Notes: generated from the letters alone by a model not told the origin. Counted from the first letter of the stretch, positions 42,881-52,694 are shown. The stretch: 64,000 nt of DNA from Bog-257 sp963834135 (GCA_963834135.1 CAWIAN010000006.1:193991-257990), one strand, 5' to 3'. Program-made: numbers and translations.

Positions 42881-43294
42881 ATGACGACTAGACAGAAAAG
42901 CCTAACCTGGGTTATTGGTCTAGTGATCGCCTACTTCATTGCCGCCTTTCCCTTTCACTGGCCGCCCTTTCCACGTCCTATGACGACCACGACCGTCAAT
43001 CTGTCCGGGTCTTCCGGCTCGTGCGACGCGAATCCCCGAGAACCCGAAGTATGGCCAAAAGATGGGGACCAAATCTACTATTACGCGGACTCAAATGGCC
43101 CGTACAAGCTGGATTTCGGGACTGACTATCCTTACTACGAAGGTCCGAATCCTATTACCGTACCGAGCAACCAAAAAGTCGGTCCGTTCACCGCTAAGCC
43201 GGTTCCATCCACGACCACGGATCTTTACAAACTATCGAACTCAAGCAATTGCAAGCAGGCGTCGCAGTACATAGGAGTCATCATCAAGCATTGA
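42881..43294 (+). CDS. Hypothetical membrane-anchored small protein
   Basis: Not recognised. It has 137 residues with one N-terminal helix (about 9-25) followed by a Pro/Thr/Ser/Tyr-rich outer segment with two cysteines (SGSCD, NSSNCK). The pattern fits a periplasmic or surface domain, possibly beta-rich. The start at 42881 has the ribosome binding site CGGAGG and a good promoter at 42811-42838, so the gene is likely expressed. It converges on the kinase-TPR gene, 12 bp away. Confidence 0.65.
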   Translation: MTTRQKSLTWVIGLVIAYFIAAFPFHWPPFPRPMTTTTVNLSGSSGSCDANPREPEVWPKDGDQIYYYADSNGPYKLDFGTDYPYYEGPNPITVPSNQKVGPFTAKPVPSTTTDLYKLSNSSNCKQASQYIGVIIKH

Positions 43295-43306
43295 GAAAGC
43301 GGCCGA

Positions 43307-45904
43307 TTAATTCAGATCCACTATTCTTGCAAACCTTACGTCATTCTTGAACCCGTCGAAGTCGGGAGTGCGGAGTACAACCGCTCGCGGATATCCCGCC
43401 TTAACCGCGCTTTCCAGCCAACTCAGGGAATTGTTGATATCACCCAGGTGGTTGTAGACCAAGGCAGCCCGGAACATTATCTCGGGATCCTGGGGTGAGT
43501 TCTGCAATGCTCGTTGCAGATATTCCAGAGCTCCCTTTTTATCGTCCGTCATCGCTGAGTATTCCGCCAGGTAACCTAAAGTGCTGCCGTCGCGAGGATT
43601 CACTGCGATGTGCTGTTGTGCCAACTTCACAGCGTGACGGTACGCATTCGCAGCTTCCGAGCGCCGGCTCGGAATCCAATACAAAGCGTCCGCCAGATTT
43701 CCCCAGTTAACAAAATTGTTGTCTTGAAGTTTCAGACCCAGCTGAAAGCTATCCGCCGCCTGCTCGAAGCGGTGAAGAAGAAAATATGCCGCCCCAAGAT
43801 TTACATAAGCTTCGAGCGTCGGTCGAAGCTCAATGGATTTATTCAGGTAAGTAATCGCGTCTTCATATTTTGCCTGGTAGATATAAACTCCGCCGAGGTT
43901 TGAATAACCGCGATAGTTGTCCGGCGCCAGCTCAATCACCTTGCGGCACATATCCGCCGCTTCGGCGTAGCGCGCTTGTTCGGCATAGAATTCGGCCAAC
44001 CAGCTATAAACACTCCAATCATTCGGACGTAGAGCTATCGCTTTTTTATATGCTGCCTCGGCTGAGGCCGGATTACCCAGCTTGGCGTAAGAGTCCGCCA
44101 TTCCTTCCAGTGCATCGTTGTTTGTATGGTCCAGCTCCAGTGCGTGCTGGTACTGCTGGACCGCTTCCTCATATCTTCCAGTTCCAAACAGGACATTCCC
44201 CATGCACGTGTAACCATCCGGCAGGTTGCCATTAAGATTGAGGGCTGTGTGACAATTCTCAGAAGCCTTATCTAACCATTCCTTCCCGCGATTCTGGTCC
44301 TGATATCCGATCCAGTACGCCTGACCTAAGCCCGCATATGCCGGCCCGTACTTAGGATCGACCTTCAGCGCCTGTTGAAACTCTGTAATCGCGTTGTCAA
44401 TGTTCTCCGGCTTTTCGTATTCCAGCAGGTACCCCCGGCCTCGAATGTAAGCCTCATAGGCGGCGGGTTGGGTGTCCTGGCGACTAGCCAGAGACTGCCG
44501 TTGCGAACTGTTGATGCTTCCCGGGAGCATATCCAGTGCAGCATTCACCACCTGGTCTTGCAGCCTGAAAGCATCGCCAGAGTCCGCTTCGATAGTACGG
44601 GCAGCCAGCTGCCGGTGTGTGCGGGAATCAACCAGATAGCAGTTGATTCGCATGGTCTGCCCGTCGCGTTGCAAACTGCTTTCCAGAACGTAATCCGTTC
44701 CGAACTCGCGACGCGCATCTTCGGCCGTCCTTACCTTCTGGTCGCGAAGATCACGTGGCGATACCACTTGAATCGAGTTGTTGTCGCTGGCCTGGACCAG
44801 CTTGGCCGTCAGCGTCTCCGTTAGTCCCAACCCCAAGGCATTCGTTGGGGCGTCCTGACCCACCGTTTCAATAGGCAGCACTGCCAGAATCTTCTGATGC
44901 GTCGACCGAACCGGTACCAATCGTTTCGCTACGTATCCAAGACCGAGCCCCACAAGCAGCACGGCCAGAAACGCCAGCACAACCTTCTTCCGCCTCCTGT
45001 TGGCGGCGACTTCGAGCACTTGCGACTGTCGCAATGTATCGGTTGCAATTTCCCCGCCCGCCAGCAGTCGCTGCAGATCGACGCGAAACTCTCTTGCCGA
45101 TTGATATCGCCGGTCGGGATCGCGGTCCAGCGCCTTCAGGATCACCGCCTCAAGCGACGCCGTGATCTTGGGGTTAATCAATGTCGGCCGAACCGGGTCA
45201 TAGTGCAGGATGGCGTCGATGACCAGCGACGGCTGTTTATCCGGGAAAGCTCGCCGTCCGGTTGCCATCTCGTACAGCACTGCGCCTGCTGCCCAGATAT
45301 CGGCCCGGGCATCGGCCTCGTCCGCGCGCAATAGTTCAGGAGCCATGTAGGGCAGGGTCCCGCTTACCGAAACGCTGCTGGTGAGATTGACGGTGTCAGC
45401 GTTTTCGTCGAACGGCTCGGTGAGCTTCGCCAACCCAAAGTCGAGGATCTTCACTTGCCCATCGCGGTTCAGGCGAATGTTGCCCGGCTTAAGATCGCGG
45501 TGAACGACGTTCTCGCGATGCGCCGCTTCCAGCCCACTGAGTATCTGGATGCCGAGATCCAGTACCGTCTTCTGTGGCAGCGGCTGCTTGCCGATCTTCT
45601 CGTCGAGGTTGGTGCCGGGAATGTACTCGGTCACCAGGTAGTCGACTCCATTTTGCTCACCGAAGTCGAAGGCCATCGCGATGTTGGGATGATTGAGCCG
45701 GCCAACGGCCAGTGCCTCCTTGCGGAAGCGCTCGCGGCTGGCTGCATCCGAGAACAAGTCGTGAGGCAGAATCTTGACTGCGACGTCGCGTCGCAGTTGC
45801 TCGTCGTGCGCGCGGTAGACCACGCCCATGCCCCCGGCCCCGATCTTTTCGATCAGCCGATAGTGCCCAAATAATTGCCCGTCCATGGGAGCCGGCTCTG
45901 CCAT
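43307..45904 (-). CDS. Ser/Thr protein kinase with TPR-rich C-terminus
   Basis: 865 residues. Residues about 14-280 are an eukaryotic-type kinase with GAGGMGVVY, Lys44 in VAVKIL, HRDLKPGN (catalytic Asp137) and DFG (155-157). A membrane helix is at about 308-325. The middle section (about 340-460) resembles a FlgO/TolB-N-like adenylate-cyclase-associated domain (KILAVLPIETVG). The C-terminal half carries about ten TPR repeats (ALELDHTNNDALEGMADSYAKLG). Such proteins are abundant in Acidobacteriota. It is near the FHA-containing activator at 40812, which is a plausible but unproven downstream partner. Confidence 0.92.
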   Translation of the reverse strand: MAEPAPMDGQLFGHYRLIEKIGAGGMGVVYRAHDEQLRRDVAVKILPHDLFSDAASRERFRKEALAVGRLNHPNIAMAFDFGEQNGVDYLVTEYIPGTNLDEKIGKQPLPQKTVLDLGIQILSGLEAAHRENVVHRDLKPGNIRLNRDGQVKILDFGLAKLTEPFDENADTVNLTSSVSVSGTLPYMAPELLRADEADARADIWAAGAVLYEMATGRRAFPDKQPSLVIDAILHYDPVRPTLINPKITASLEAVILKALDRDPDRRYQSAREFRVDLQRLLAGGEIATDTLRQSQVLEVAANRRRKKVVLAFLAVLLVGLGLGYVAKRLVPVRSTHQKILAVLPIETVGQDAPTNALGLGLTETLTAKLVQASDNNSIQVVSPRDLRDQKVRTAEDARREFGTDYVLESSLQRDGQTMRINCYLVDSRTHRQLAARTIEADSGDAFRLQDQVVNAALDMLPGSINSSQRQSLASRQDTQPAAYEAYIRGRGYLLEYEKPENIDNAITEFQQALKVDPKYGPAYAGLGQAYWIGYQDQNRGKEWLDKASENCHTALNLNGNLPDGYTCMGNVLFGTGRYEEAVQQYQHALELDHTNNDALEGMADSYAKLGNPASAEAAYKKAIALRPNDWSVYSWLAEFYAEQARYAEAADMCRKVIELAPDNYRGYSNLGGVYIYQAKYEDAITYLNKSIELRPTLEAYVNLGAAYFLLHRFEQAADSFQLGLKLQDNNFVNWGNLADALYWIPSRRSEAANAYRHAVKLAQQHIAVNPRDGSTLGYLAEYSAMTDDKKGALEYLQRALQNSPQDPEIMFRAALVYNHLGDINNSLSWLESAVKAGYPRAVVLRTPDFDGFKNDVRFARIVDLN

Positions 45905-45994
45905 TGTGACCGGATATTAGGCTGCGGGTGGAGACAGCGTCAAACTTGCATTCTGCGCCACGGGTGGCGGGGATGGTTCGCAAGTTTAGGGCGG

Positions 45995-47122
45995 CTAGAC
46001 CTTGAGAAAAATCTTCTTGCGGTACAGCCACCAAACCGGCAAAAAGCAAAATACAAGAATGACCAGCGAGTGCAATAACGAGCCTAGCGCAGGAGAATTG
46101 CCTGACAGGCGCTGAAAGCCGAACAGCCGGTCCCACGCAAACCACCCACCGACCAGCTGCGACAGAATGTAAGCAGTGATCGCATTTGTGCCCAGGATCA
46201 GGAACGGTTTGCTCCACCATCCCCGATGCAACTTAATGTCGGTGAGCCAGCAGCAGAGGGCCATGCAGATCAGCGCGCCTCCCGCGGTGAACACGACGTA
46301 AGAACTGGTCCACAGATTCTTGTTGATGGGAAACCAGTAGCCCCAGACTTCTCCAGCGGTCACCCCTGCGATGCCCGCGGCGAGCATGCCCACAACCTTT
46401 TGCTCGGCGGCGCGCTTCGTCTGCAGCCACTCAGCGGTCAGGACTCCGCAGAGTGCACTGGCGATGGCCGGTATGGTGCTGAGCAGTCCCTCGGGATCAC
46501 GCGTCTTCTCCCACATATGTCCGAGCATCAGCTTGCGGTCCAGATGCGCGGCAAGGTTGAAGTCGGGATGCAGCAGCGGAACGTCGACGGACGGTACTCC
46601 ATGACCGGGCACGGGGACGAACCGCATGATCGCCCAGTAGCCGACCGTGAGAGCAGTAATCCAGATTACTCGCGCCCGCGTGCCTGAGTACAAGGTGATG
46701 ATCGACGCGATGCAATAGACGATGGCGATCCTTTGCAACACTCCCGGGATGCGCCATGTGGACGGCTGTAGCGAGGCCATGCCATTGAGCAACAGCCCAA
46801 TCAGAAAAAGGATCGCGCTTCGGCGAATGGTGTGTAGGACCAGTTTTCGTCGAGAGTCTCCGCGTTGCAGCCGCGCCTGGAATGAGAAGACTAGCGAGAC
46901 GCCGACGATAAATAAGAAGAAGGGAAAGATCAGGTCGGTCGGTGTCCATCCGTTCCAGACAGCATGTCGGAGGGGCCAGTAGGCTTGCTCGCTATTCTGG
47001 TTATTCACCACGATCATTGCCGCGATCGTGATTCCACGGAAAAGGTCAAGGGAGAAGAGCCGGTTCTTCGCAGGACTCGCCTGTTCCATCCGATCGACAA
47101 CTGTCTCCGCCGCGGTACTCAT
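45995..47122 (-). CDS. NagX/HGSNAT-like membrane acyltransferase (DUF5009)
   Basis: 375 residues with about ten membrane helices. The start SLDLFRGITIAAMIVVNN and TPTDLIFPFFLFIVGVS are the HGSNAT/NagX signature (acetyl transfer to a sugar amine across a membrane). It ends FLPVWWLYRKKIFLKV. Substrate specificity, for example an amino-sugar, is inferred from family only. It lies 46 bp downstream of the btuB-type gene on the same strand and may share its riboswitch-controlled transcript, although the functions look unrelated. Confidence 0.85.
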   Translation of the reverse strand: MSTAAETVVDRMEQASPAKNRLFSLDLFRGITIAAMIVVNNQNSEQAYWPLRHAVWNGWTPTDLIFPFFLFIVGVSLVFSFQARLQRGDSRRKLVLHTIRRSAILFLIGLLLNGMASLQPSTWRIPGVLQRIAIVYCIASIITLYSGTRARVIWITALTVGYWAIMRFVPVPGHGVPSVDVPLLHPDFNLAAHLDRKLMLGHMWEKTRDPEGLLSTIPAIASALCGVLTAEWLQTKRAAEQKVVGMLAAGIAGVTAGEVWGYWFPINKNLWTSSYVVFTAGGALICMALCCWLTDIKLHRGWWSKPFLILGTNAITAYILSQLVGGWFAWDRLFGFQRLSGNSPALGSLLHSLVILVFCFLPVWWLYRKKIFLKV

Positions 47123-47168
47123 GGCGATGACGATTGTACAGGCAAGGCAGAGAAAACCGGCCTTCCGT

Positions 47169-49391
47169 CTACTCTCCGCCGAAGCGGAAGCGAAATCCTC
47201 CGCGAAAGTTCAGCCCCAGCGCGGGATAACCCAGCACCTCGTTGTAGTGGTTGTTGAAAGCATTGTCCAGGTTGGCATACGCAGTTACGTGGCGTCCGAA
47301 GTCGTACCATCCACCGAAGTCGACTCGCGCATAGCCGGCCGCGTAGTAGATCGGCGGAATGTAGCCGAACAGGAAGTCGGAATCCGGCCGGCGTCCAACT
47401 GCCGTGACGCCTGCACTCGCTCCCCAGCCATGCCGAACGTAGGTCACAAGCATGTTCCCCGCCTGCTTGGGGCGCCGCAGCAATGGCGCCCCTACACCGT
47501 AGATCAGCGGATCGCAGCCCGCCGCGGGATCGCACGGCGGCGCTTCCTGAATTTGTGTGGAAGTGTAGGTATACGACGCGTTCAGCGACAGGTTGTTGCG
47601 AATGCGGCCGCTGAGCACGACCTCGGCGCCCTGTGCCATCGACTTGTTGAAGTTCACGTACTGGCTGACGAAGGTGATGTCGTTCAGCAGATACTCGATC
47701 TGATCGAGAAAGAGATTGTGGTAGTACAAGGCACTGATCGACAGTCGGTTGCTGAACAGCCCCTGTTCAATTCCGGCTTCGACTGCGTGATTCTGCTCGG
47801 GCTTCAGATTCGGATTCGGGATAACGGGAAAGGTTCCCGAGATCCCGAAGGACTGCTCGAAGCTGGGCTCCTTGATGCCCTCGGAGTATCCGGCGCGCAG
47901 GCGTGTACCGCTGAAGGTGTCATTGCCGCGGAACAGCAGATACGATCCTGAAACGCGCGGCGATACGTTATTGCCGAAGCTCTCGTTATTGACGTAGCCC
48001 AAGCCCACCAGCACGGACAGCCGCTTCCAGTTGATGGCTTCCTGGCCGAATAGATAGTTATTACGGCGTAAGCCGTGCGTGACGCTGATGTCAGGAAACT
48101 CCACCGTGCCGTCGTTGCTGGTGATGTATCCGTTCTCGTCCTCGAAGTTATAGCCCACGGTGGTCTGAGCCCAGGTGCGCGGCGTCCAGATTCCCTGGTA
48201 GGAAAATCCCGCGACGTTGTACTTCGTCAGGTTGGTGAAGGCCGTATCGAAGGGGCGGTCGAGATCATCGACCGGATTGTCGTTGAACGCGACATGGTGA
48301 TATTCGTATCCCGAGAACTGGTGCTGCCACGACCCCGGTCCGCTCACGGTTAGGTCGCCGCTGGCGAGGAAGTTGTTCTGATGCGCGTACTGATTGGGAT
48401 CGGGCGGCAGCTCCGGCGCGCCATTGAACCACCAGTTCGAAGGCACACCCGTCCAGGTGTTGTAGTGGCGCATACGAAGGCGAAAGGCGACGCGGTCGGA
48501 GATCTTTACTCCGAAATTTCCGCCCTGCAGCGAATTCGAATACTGATTGTTGATGCCCTGACCGTTGGTGTTGAACTGATCGGCAAATGCGTCGTAGTCG
48601 AAGATGCCGCGCGCCCCTGCAATCGAAGCGTAACCGTGCGCGGTGGAGAAGTTGCCGCCATCGGCGCCAAAGGTCACTTCGGGTGTTCGCGTGCTCCCAG
48701 TCGTGGTCCACATCTGAACGACGCTGGTCATCGCGTCGGTACCGTAAGCCGTGCTTTCAGGGCCGCGCTCGACCTCCAGGCGCTGAACGTTGCTCATCGG
48801 AACCACGCCGAAATCGAAATAGCCTCCGGGATCGTTTACCGGAACGCCATCGATCAGAACTTTGTTGTAGTTCGACTCGCCGCCGCGAACGAACAAGCTG
48901 GAGATGGCTCCGGTTTGCCCCGATGTGTCCACCACCGCGCCCGGGATATAGCGCAGCGCGTCGCTACTGGCAACCGGATTCAGCAGCTTAAGCTGCGAGC
49001 TATCCAGCAGCCCAACAGACGCGCCGCTCTGCTCCACTGTCGATGGTGTCGAGCTTCCGGTGACGACCACGGTTTGCGGCGTAGTCGTGAGCTTAAGCTC
49101 CACGGTGAGCGCTTGGGTTTGGGGAAGCGTTACCTGCTGAGACTGCTCCGCAAATCCGGGAGCCAGAATGACCACGCGATATTCGCCGTCAGGGAGATTC
49201 TGGAACTGGGTTGTGCCATCGCCAATGGTGGTTTGCGTAGCTACGCCGGGGCCGTCGGTGCTGCGGAACAGCTGAATCTGAACGCCGGAGACACGATCGC
49301 CGGACGGGCTCTGCACGGTGACGGTGAGATCGGATGCGAGGGCCGCCGCACAAAACAGCAGCCAAAAGAACAACAGGCGAATCGTAGGCAA
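47169..49391 (-). CDS. btuB: TonB-dependent receptor, BtuB-type (vitamin B12 uptake)
   Basis: A 740-residue outer-membrane beta-barrel. Start is TTG 49391, since AAAAGGAGGAG sits right upstream and the protein then begins with a signal peptide (LLFFWLLFCAAALA). An N-terminal carboxypeptidase-regulatory-like domain (about 22-105) precedes the plug (VRGGESNYNKVLIDGVPVND), followed by the barrel ending in GFRFRFGGE. Cobalamin is inferred because a cobalamin riboswitch directly precedes it. No btuFCD genes are in the window. The NagX-like gene follows after 46 bp. Confidence 0.88.
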   Translation of the reverse strand: MPTIRLLFFWLLFCAAALASDLTVTVQSPSGDRVSGVQIQLFRSTDGPGVATQTTIGDGTTQFQNLPDGEYRVVILAPGFAEQSQQVTLPQTQALTVELKLTTTPQTVVVTGSSTPSTVEQSGASVGLLDSSQLKLLNPVASSDALRYIPGAVVDTSGQTGAISSLFVRGGESNYNKVLIDGVPVNDPGGYFDFGVVPMSNVQRLEVERGPESTAYGTDAMTSVVQMWTTTGSTRTPEVTFGADGGNFSTAHGYASIAGARGIFDYDAFADQFNTNGQGINNQYSNSLQGGNFGVKISDRVAFRLRMRHYNTWTGVPSNWWFNGAPELPPDPNQYAHQNNFLASGDLTVSGPGSWQHQFSGYEYHHVAFNDNPVDDLDRPFDTAFTNLTKYNVAGFSYQGIWTPRTWAQTTVGYNFEDENGYITSNDGTVEFPDISVTHGLRRNNYLFGQEAINWKRLSVLVGLGYVNNESFGNNVSPRVSGSYLLFRGNDTFSGTRLRAGYSEGIKEPSFEQSFGISGTFPVIPNPNLKPEQNHAVEAGIEQGLFSNRLSISALYYHNLFLDQIEYLLNDITFVSQYVNFNKSMAQGAEVVLSGRIRNNLSLNASYTYTSTQIQEAPPCDPAAGCDPLIYGVGAPLLRRPKQAGNMLVTYVRHGWGASAGVTAVGRRPDSDFLFGYIPPIYYAAGYARVDFGGWYDFGRHVTAYANLDNAFNNHYNEVLGYPALGLNFRGGFRFRFGGE

Positions 49392-49470
49392 GGACTCCTC
49401 CTTTTCACGCGAAAGGGATTGGTAGCCGAGGTCCATCGCACCTATCAGGTGCGTGAAACCTTTTTTCGTT

Positions 49471-49650
49471 CGCGCCGGTCTCCTGGCTCGCGAGTTGCGA
49501 CCGAGATCGCAGACAGAGTCCCCGACGACCGACTTTCTTGCGGTTGTTGGGGCAGAGCGGCGGGGCCTTCCCGTTTTCACAGTGGCCTGTTCGCCATGAC
49601 TCGCTTACAGTTGCGCGGCAGCGCGGGCTTTGCACCCGCTTCCCAGTTCC
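49471..49650 (-). promoter_or_regulatory. Cobalamin (B12) riboswitch
   Basis: On the minus strand the conserved elements occur in order: GGGAAGCGGGTGCAAAGCCC, then GCCGCGCAACTGTAAGCG, then GCCACTGTG..CGGGAAGGC, then the B12 box GCCAGGAGACCGGC. This is the AdoCbl aptamer core. Downstream, TTTCACGC (49451-49458 on the minus strand) can pair with GCGTGAAA (49403-49410) next to the AGGAGG Shine-Dalgarno, suggesting translational control of btuB. A perfect GTTCCGTCC/GGACGGAAC hairpin lies just upstream at 49646-49665. Confidence 0.9.
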
Positions 49651-49798
49651 GTCCAAGGACGGAACGCGCGAACGCTGATTGAGAAGGAACGGTCGAATTC
49701 GATTGCGAATTCGTCGCGGGACGTGCCCGCAAACAGCTCATCCTATGCCGGACGGGCTCAGGATGACCTACGACTCTACTGGCGGACCGCAGCGGCTG

Positions 49799-50503
49799 TC
49801 AATTGCGAGTAGAGGAGAATTGGGAATCGGCGAACTCGGTGATGCGATCGAGCGCCGCCTGCATTTCGGCGTGATATTGCTCCAGCGCCGCGTCATCGGC
49901 ATCGGGCGGAACGAAGATTTTCCGGGCGAAGCGCACGTAAATCCGCGAGAAAGGTTTGGGGATCACGAGCTTGTCCCAGGTGTTCAAGACCCATGCCCGT
50001 TCGACCGCAACGTAGAAGGCGGTGATGGCCGCGCCGCTCATGCGAGCCAGCAGCACCGGTCCTTTCTTCGCGACGCCACGTGGGCCGCGCGGCCCGTCGA
50101 TGGTGAACGCTACCGCGTTCCCTTCGGTCAGTTGCTTATTCATTTCCAGCAATGCGCGCTGACCGCCACGCGAGCTCGAACCGCGGACCGGCACAAATCC
50201 AAAGCGCTGGATCACGCGCGCGATGAATTCGCCGTCGCGGCTCTGGCTGGTCATCACGGCCGGATGCTGATGGCGGTAGATCCAGGTCGCAGGCAAAACG
50301 CAGCGATGCCAGAAAGGAAAGATGCCGGGGTAGACCTCGTCGAGGCTCTGGATGGCGCCTTCTTCGTAGGTGGTGGTTTCGCGCAGGGTGCAGCCGATCA
50401 GACGCAGGATCGCGGGCACGATCCACGACACCAGCGTGAGTTGCATCCGCTGCGAGAAGGTGAAGCGCTCTTCGCCGGGTTCAGCGCTTGCTCGATCAGC
50501 CAC
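49799..50503 (-). CDS. DUF374 lysophospholipid acyltransferase-like protein
   Basis: 234 residues. The motif FPFWHRC corresponds to the HX4D-like acyltransferase block of DUF374 (PF04028), followed by TSQSRDGEFIARVIQRFG, RGSSSRGG and TIDGPRGPRG, the family signatures for acyl chain transfer to lysophospholipid or lipid A-like acceptors. No signal peptide is seen but the N-terminal LTLVSWIVPAILRLIG can be a membrane anchor. It follows the ABC permease gene by 9 bp on the same strand, so it is in an operon with the exporter. Confidence 0.82.
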   Translation of the reverse strand: MADRASAEPGEERFTFSQRMQLTLVSWIVPAILRLIGCTLRETTTYEEGAIQSLDEVYPGIFPFWHRCVLPATWIYRHQHPAVMTSQSRDGEFIARVIQRFGFVPVRGSSSRGGQRALLEMNKQLTEGNAVAFTIDGPRGPRGVAKKGPVLLARMSGAAITAFYVAVERAWVLNTWDKLVIPKPFSRIYVRFARKIFVPPDADDAALEQYHAEMQAALDRITEFADSQFSSTRN

Positions 50504-50512
50504 GCCTGAATT

Positions 50513-51802
50513 CTAACCTGCGTACTTCAGCCAGCGGCGCAGTTCGGGCAGTGTCGGGCGTTTTCCGTACATCAGGATGCCGACGCGATAGATACGCGCC
50601 GACAGTGACAGCAAGCCGTAGATCGTCGCCAGCATCAGTCCAATACAGAGCACGATCTGCCACATCGGAGGCTGCTCGATCAGGATGCGCACCAGCATCA
50701 GGATGGGCGCGAAGAACGGGACTATTGATAGCCAGAAGGAGAGCGGAGCGTTTGGATGCTGGATGACTGCGTTCATCAGGAAGATAGCGATCAGGATCGG
50801 CATCATGGCCGGCCACTGCATCTGCTGCGCCTCCTGGTCGGTGTTGACCATGGAGCCAATGGCGGCGTACATGGAGCTATACAGCAGATAGCCCAGCAGA
50901 AAGAAGATGGCGAAGGCGAACATGCCGGCCATGGGTATATGAACTTCGCCGAGAAATGACTTTGCGGCGACTAGACCCGGTGCCGAGAAGAGTGCGGCGC
51001 AAATCACCCAAACGAGAATTTGCGTAAGGCCGACGGCTCCGACGCCCAGAATTTTGCCGGCCAATAGTTCCTTTGCGGTCACGGATGAGAGCAGTACCTC
51101 CAGGATGCGCGTACTCTTTTCTTCGATCACGGATCTCATGACCGACATGCCGTAGACGAGCACAACCGCGTACATCAGCATAACCATGCCGAATGCAGTT
51201 AGAAAGATGGTGGCGGCACTCGCTCCTCGGTGGCCCTTTTCGACTCGAATCGTCTCCAGCTTGATTGGCTTGAGTAGAGCATCAATGTCGTCGCTGCTCA
51301 TCCCTCGCTGCTCCAGATGCTGCTTGGTAACAGCCGCCCGCACGGCGCTGCGCAGCTCCGACGACTGGCTGAAGTCGGCGGCTTCTTTCGTGCTGTATAC
51401 GATTTTGCGATTGGCCAGTGCGTCGTCGGTCAACCAGAGAAATCCCGTGATCTGTCCGTCGGAAACTTGCTTATTCAGGCGGTCGCGTTCCGCATCGCTG
51501 GTATCGGTCACTACCTGGATGGCATATTCGGTTGGAGCAGAGTACTCCTGATCGAATTCCGCATCGCGTGCCGCCATTGCCTGTTGGGCACCCAATTGCT
51601 GGCCCACAGCTTCTCCCAACTTCATATCCGGGGTCACAATGACTAGCCGGCGCTGTCCGCCGGAGCTCATCTGCGCGATCTTCGTGGGGATAAAAACAAT
51701 TCCAGCCATGGCGGCCGGCATCAGCAAGGTGAAGATGAGGAAGGAACGGGTGCGCACGCGCTCCAGGTATTCGCGCTGAATCAGCGTCCAGACGTTATGC
51801 AT
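50513..51802 (-). CDS. ABC-2 type transporter permease (NatB-like)
   Basis: 429 residues with an N-terminal helix (about 18-38), a large extracytoplasmic segment (about 45-205) and five to six C-terminal helices, the pattern of NatB/YhaP ABC-2 permeases with one long periplasmic loop. Start ATG 51802 overlaps the ATPase stop by 8 bp, indicating translational coupling; the frame also opens at TTG 51811. It forms an exporter with the ATPase at 51795. The substrate is unknown. Confidence 0.85.
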   Translation of the reverse strand: MHNVWTLIQREYLERVRTRSFLIFTLLMPAAMAGIVFIPTKIAQMSSGGQRRLVIVTPDMKLGEAVGQQLGAQQAMAARDAEFDQEYSAPTEYAIQVVTDTSDAERDRLNKQVSDGQITGFLWLTDDALANRKIVYSTKEAADFSQSSELRSAVRAAVTKQHLEQRGMSSDDIDALLKPIKLETIRVEKGHRGASAATIFLTAFGMVMLMYAVVLVYGMSVMRSVIEEKSTRILEVLLSSVTAKELLAGKILGVGAVGLTQILVWVICAALFSAPGLVAAKSFLGEVHIPMAGMFAFAIFFLLGYLLYSSMYAAIGSMVNTDQEAQQMQWPAMMPILIAIFLMNAVIQHPNAPLSFWLSIVPFFAPILMLVRILIEQPPMWQIVLCIGLMLATIYGLLSLSARIYRVGILMYGKRPTLPELRRWLKYAG

Positions 51803-52694
51803 GATGGCCAACTTGATCGATGAAGATCTCTTCCAGCGACGGCTCTACCACTTCGAAGCGGCTGATACGGGCATTTTCGGCGGCGATACGCAATAGCTGC
51901 TGGGCATCGGCCCCAGGCACGAGTCGCACCTCCACGTAGTTGCCGTAATCGTTAAATGACTGCACTAGCGCGCATCCCTCTAGCCTGGGATCGCCTTCAA
52001 ACTGCATCTGCACGTGGTTGTTTCCGTAGCTGCCCTTGATCTTCTTCAGGTCGCCTTCCAGAACCGCGCGCCCGTGATCGATGAGGCAGATGGAGTCGCA
52101 CAATCGCTCGACCTGGTCCATGCGGTGGGTCGAGAAGAGGATGGTCTTACCCGCTTTCTTCAATTCGATCAGCACATCTTTCAGCATGACTGCGTTTGCT
52201 GGATCAAGTCCGGAGAACGGCTCGTCCATAATGATGAGATCAGGCTCGTGCAGCAGCGTGGCGGCAAACTGGATCTTCTGCTGCATTCCCTTCGAAAGCT
52301 CTTCCACCTTCTTCTGTTCCCAGTCGCCCATCTGCAAGCGTTCGCACCAGGCGCGCGAGCGTTTGCGCGCTTCCTGCTCAGAGAGGTTGTGCAGGCGGCC
52401 CAGAAAGACAAGGTGATCCAGCACCTTCATCTTCTTATAGAGGCCGCGTTCCTCCGGCAGATAGCCGATGCGATCAAGTTGTGCGCGATGAAATGGTTCG
52501 CCGAAGAGCCGCACCTCGCCCTCGTCGGGCATGGTGATGCCGATCATCATGCGAATGGTCGAGGTCTTGCCGGCGCCGTTGGGGCCGAGCAGGCCATAGA
52601 CGCCGCCCTGGCGGATGTTCAGGGACAGGCGCTCGACGGCGACAAAGTGATCGTATGTTTTGCGGATTCCCCGTAGCTCTACGACGTCAGACAT
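51795..52694 (-). CDS. ABC transporter ATP-binding protein (NatA-like)
   Basis: 299 residues. Walker A is GPNGAGKTS, the signature is ELSKGMQQK, and Walker B is LIIMDEPFSGLD, followed by the H-loop STHRMDQ. The C-terminal about 85 residues are the DUF4162-type domain of NatA/DrrA-like ATPases. It is the first gene of the operon ATPase-permease-acyltransferase. The reading is high confidence but the transported substrate is not apparent. Confidence 0.92.
   Translation of the reverse strand: MSDVVELRGIRKTYDHFVAVERLSLNIRQGGVYGLLGPNGAGKTSTIRMMIGITMPDEGEVRLFGEPFHRAQLDRIGYLPEERGLYKKMKVLDHLVFLGRLHNLSEQEARKRSRAWCERLQMGDWEQKKVEELSKGMQQKIQFAATLLHEPDLIIMDEPFSGLDPANAVMLKDVLIELKKAGKTILFSTHRMDQVERLCDSICLIDHGRAVLEGDLKKIKGSYGNNHVQMQFEGDPRLEGCALVQSFNDYGNYVEVRLVPGADAQQLLRIAAENARISRFEVVEPSLEEIFIDQVGHHA

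Noticed and set aside
48381..49682. Long antisense ORF (433 codons) opposite btuB and its riboswitch
   Set aside because: It crosses the riboswitch aptamer and has no recognisable domain. It is a shadow frame of the btuB gene.
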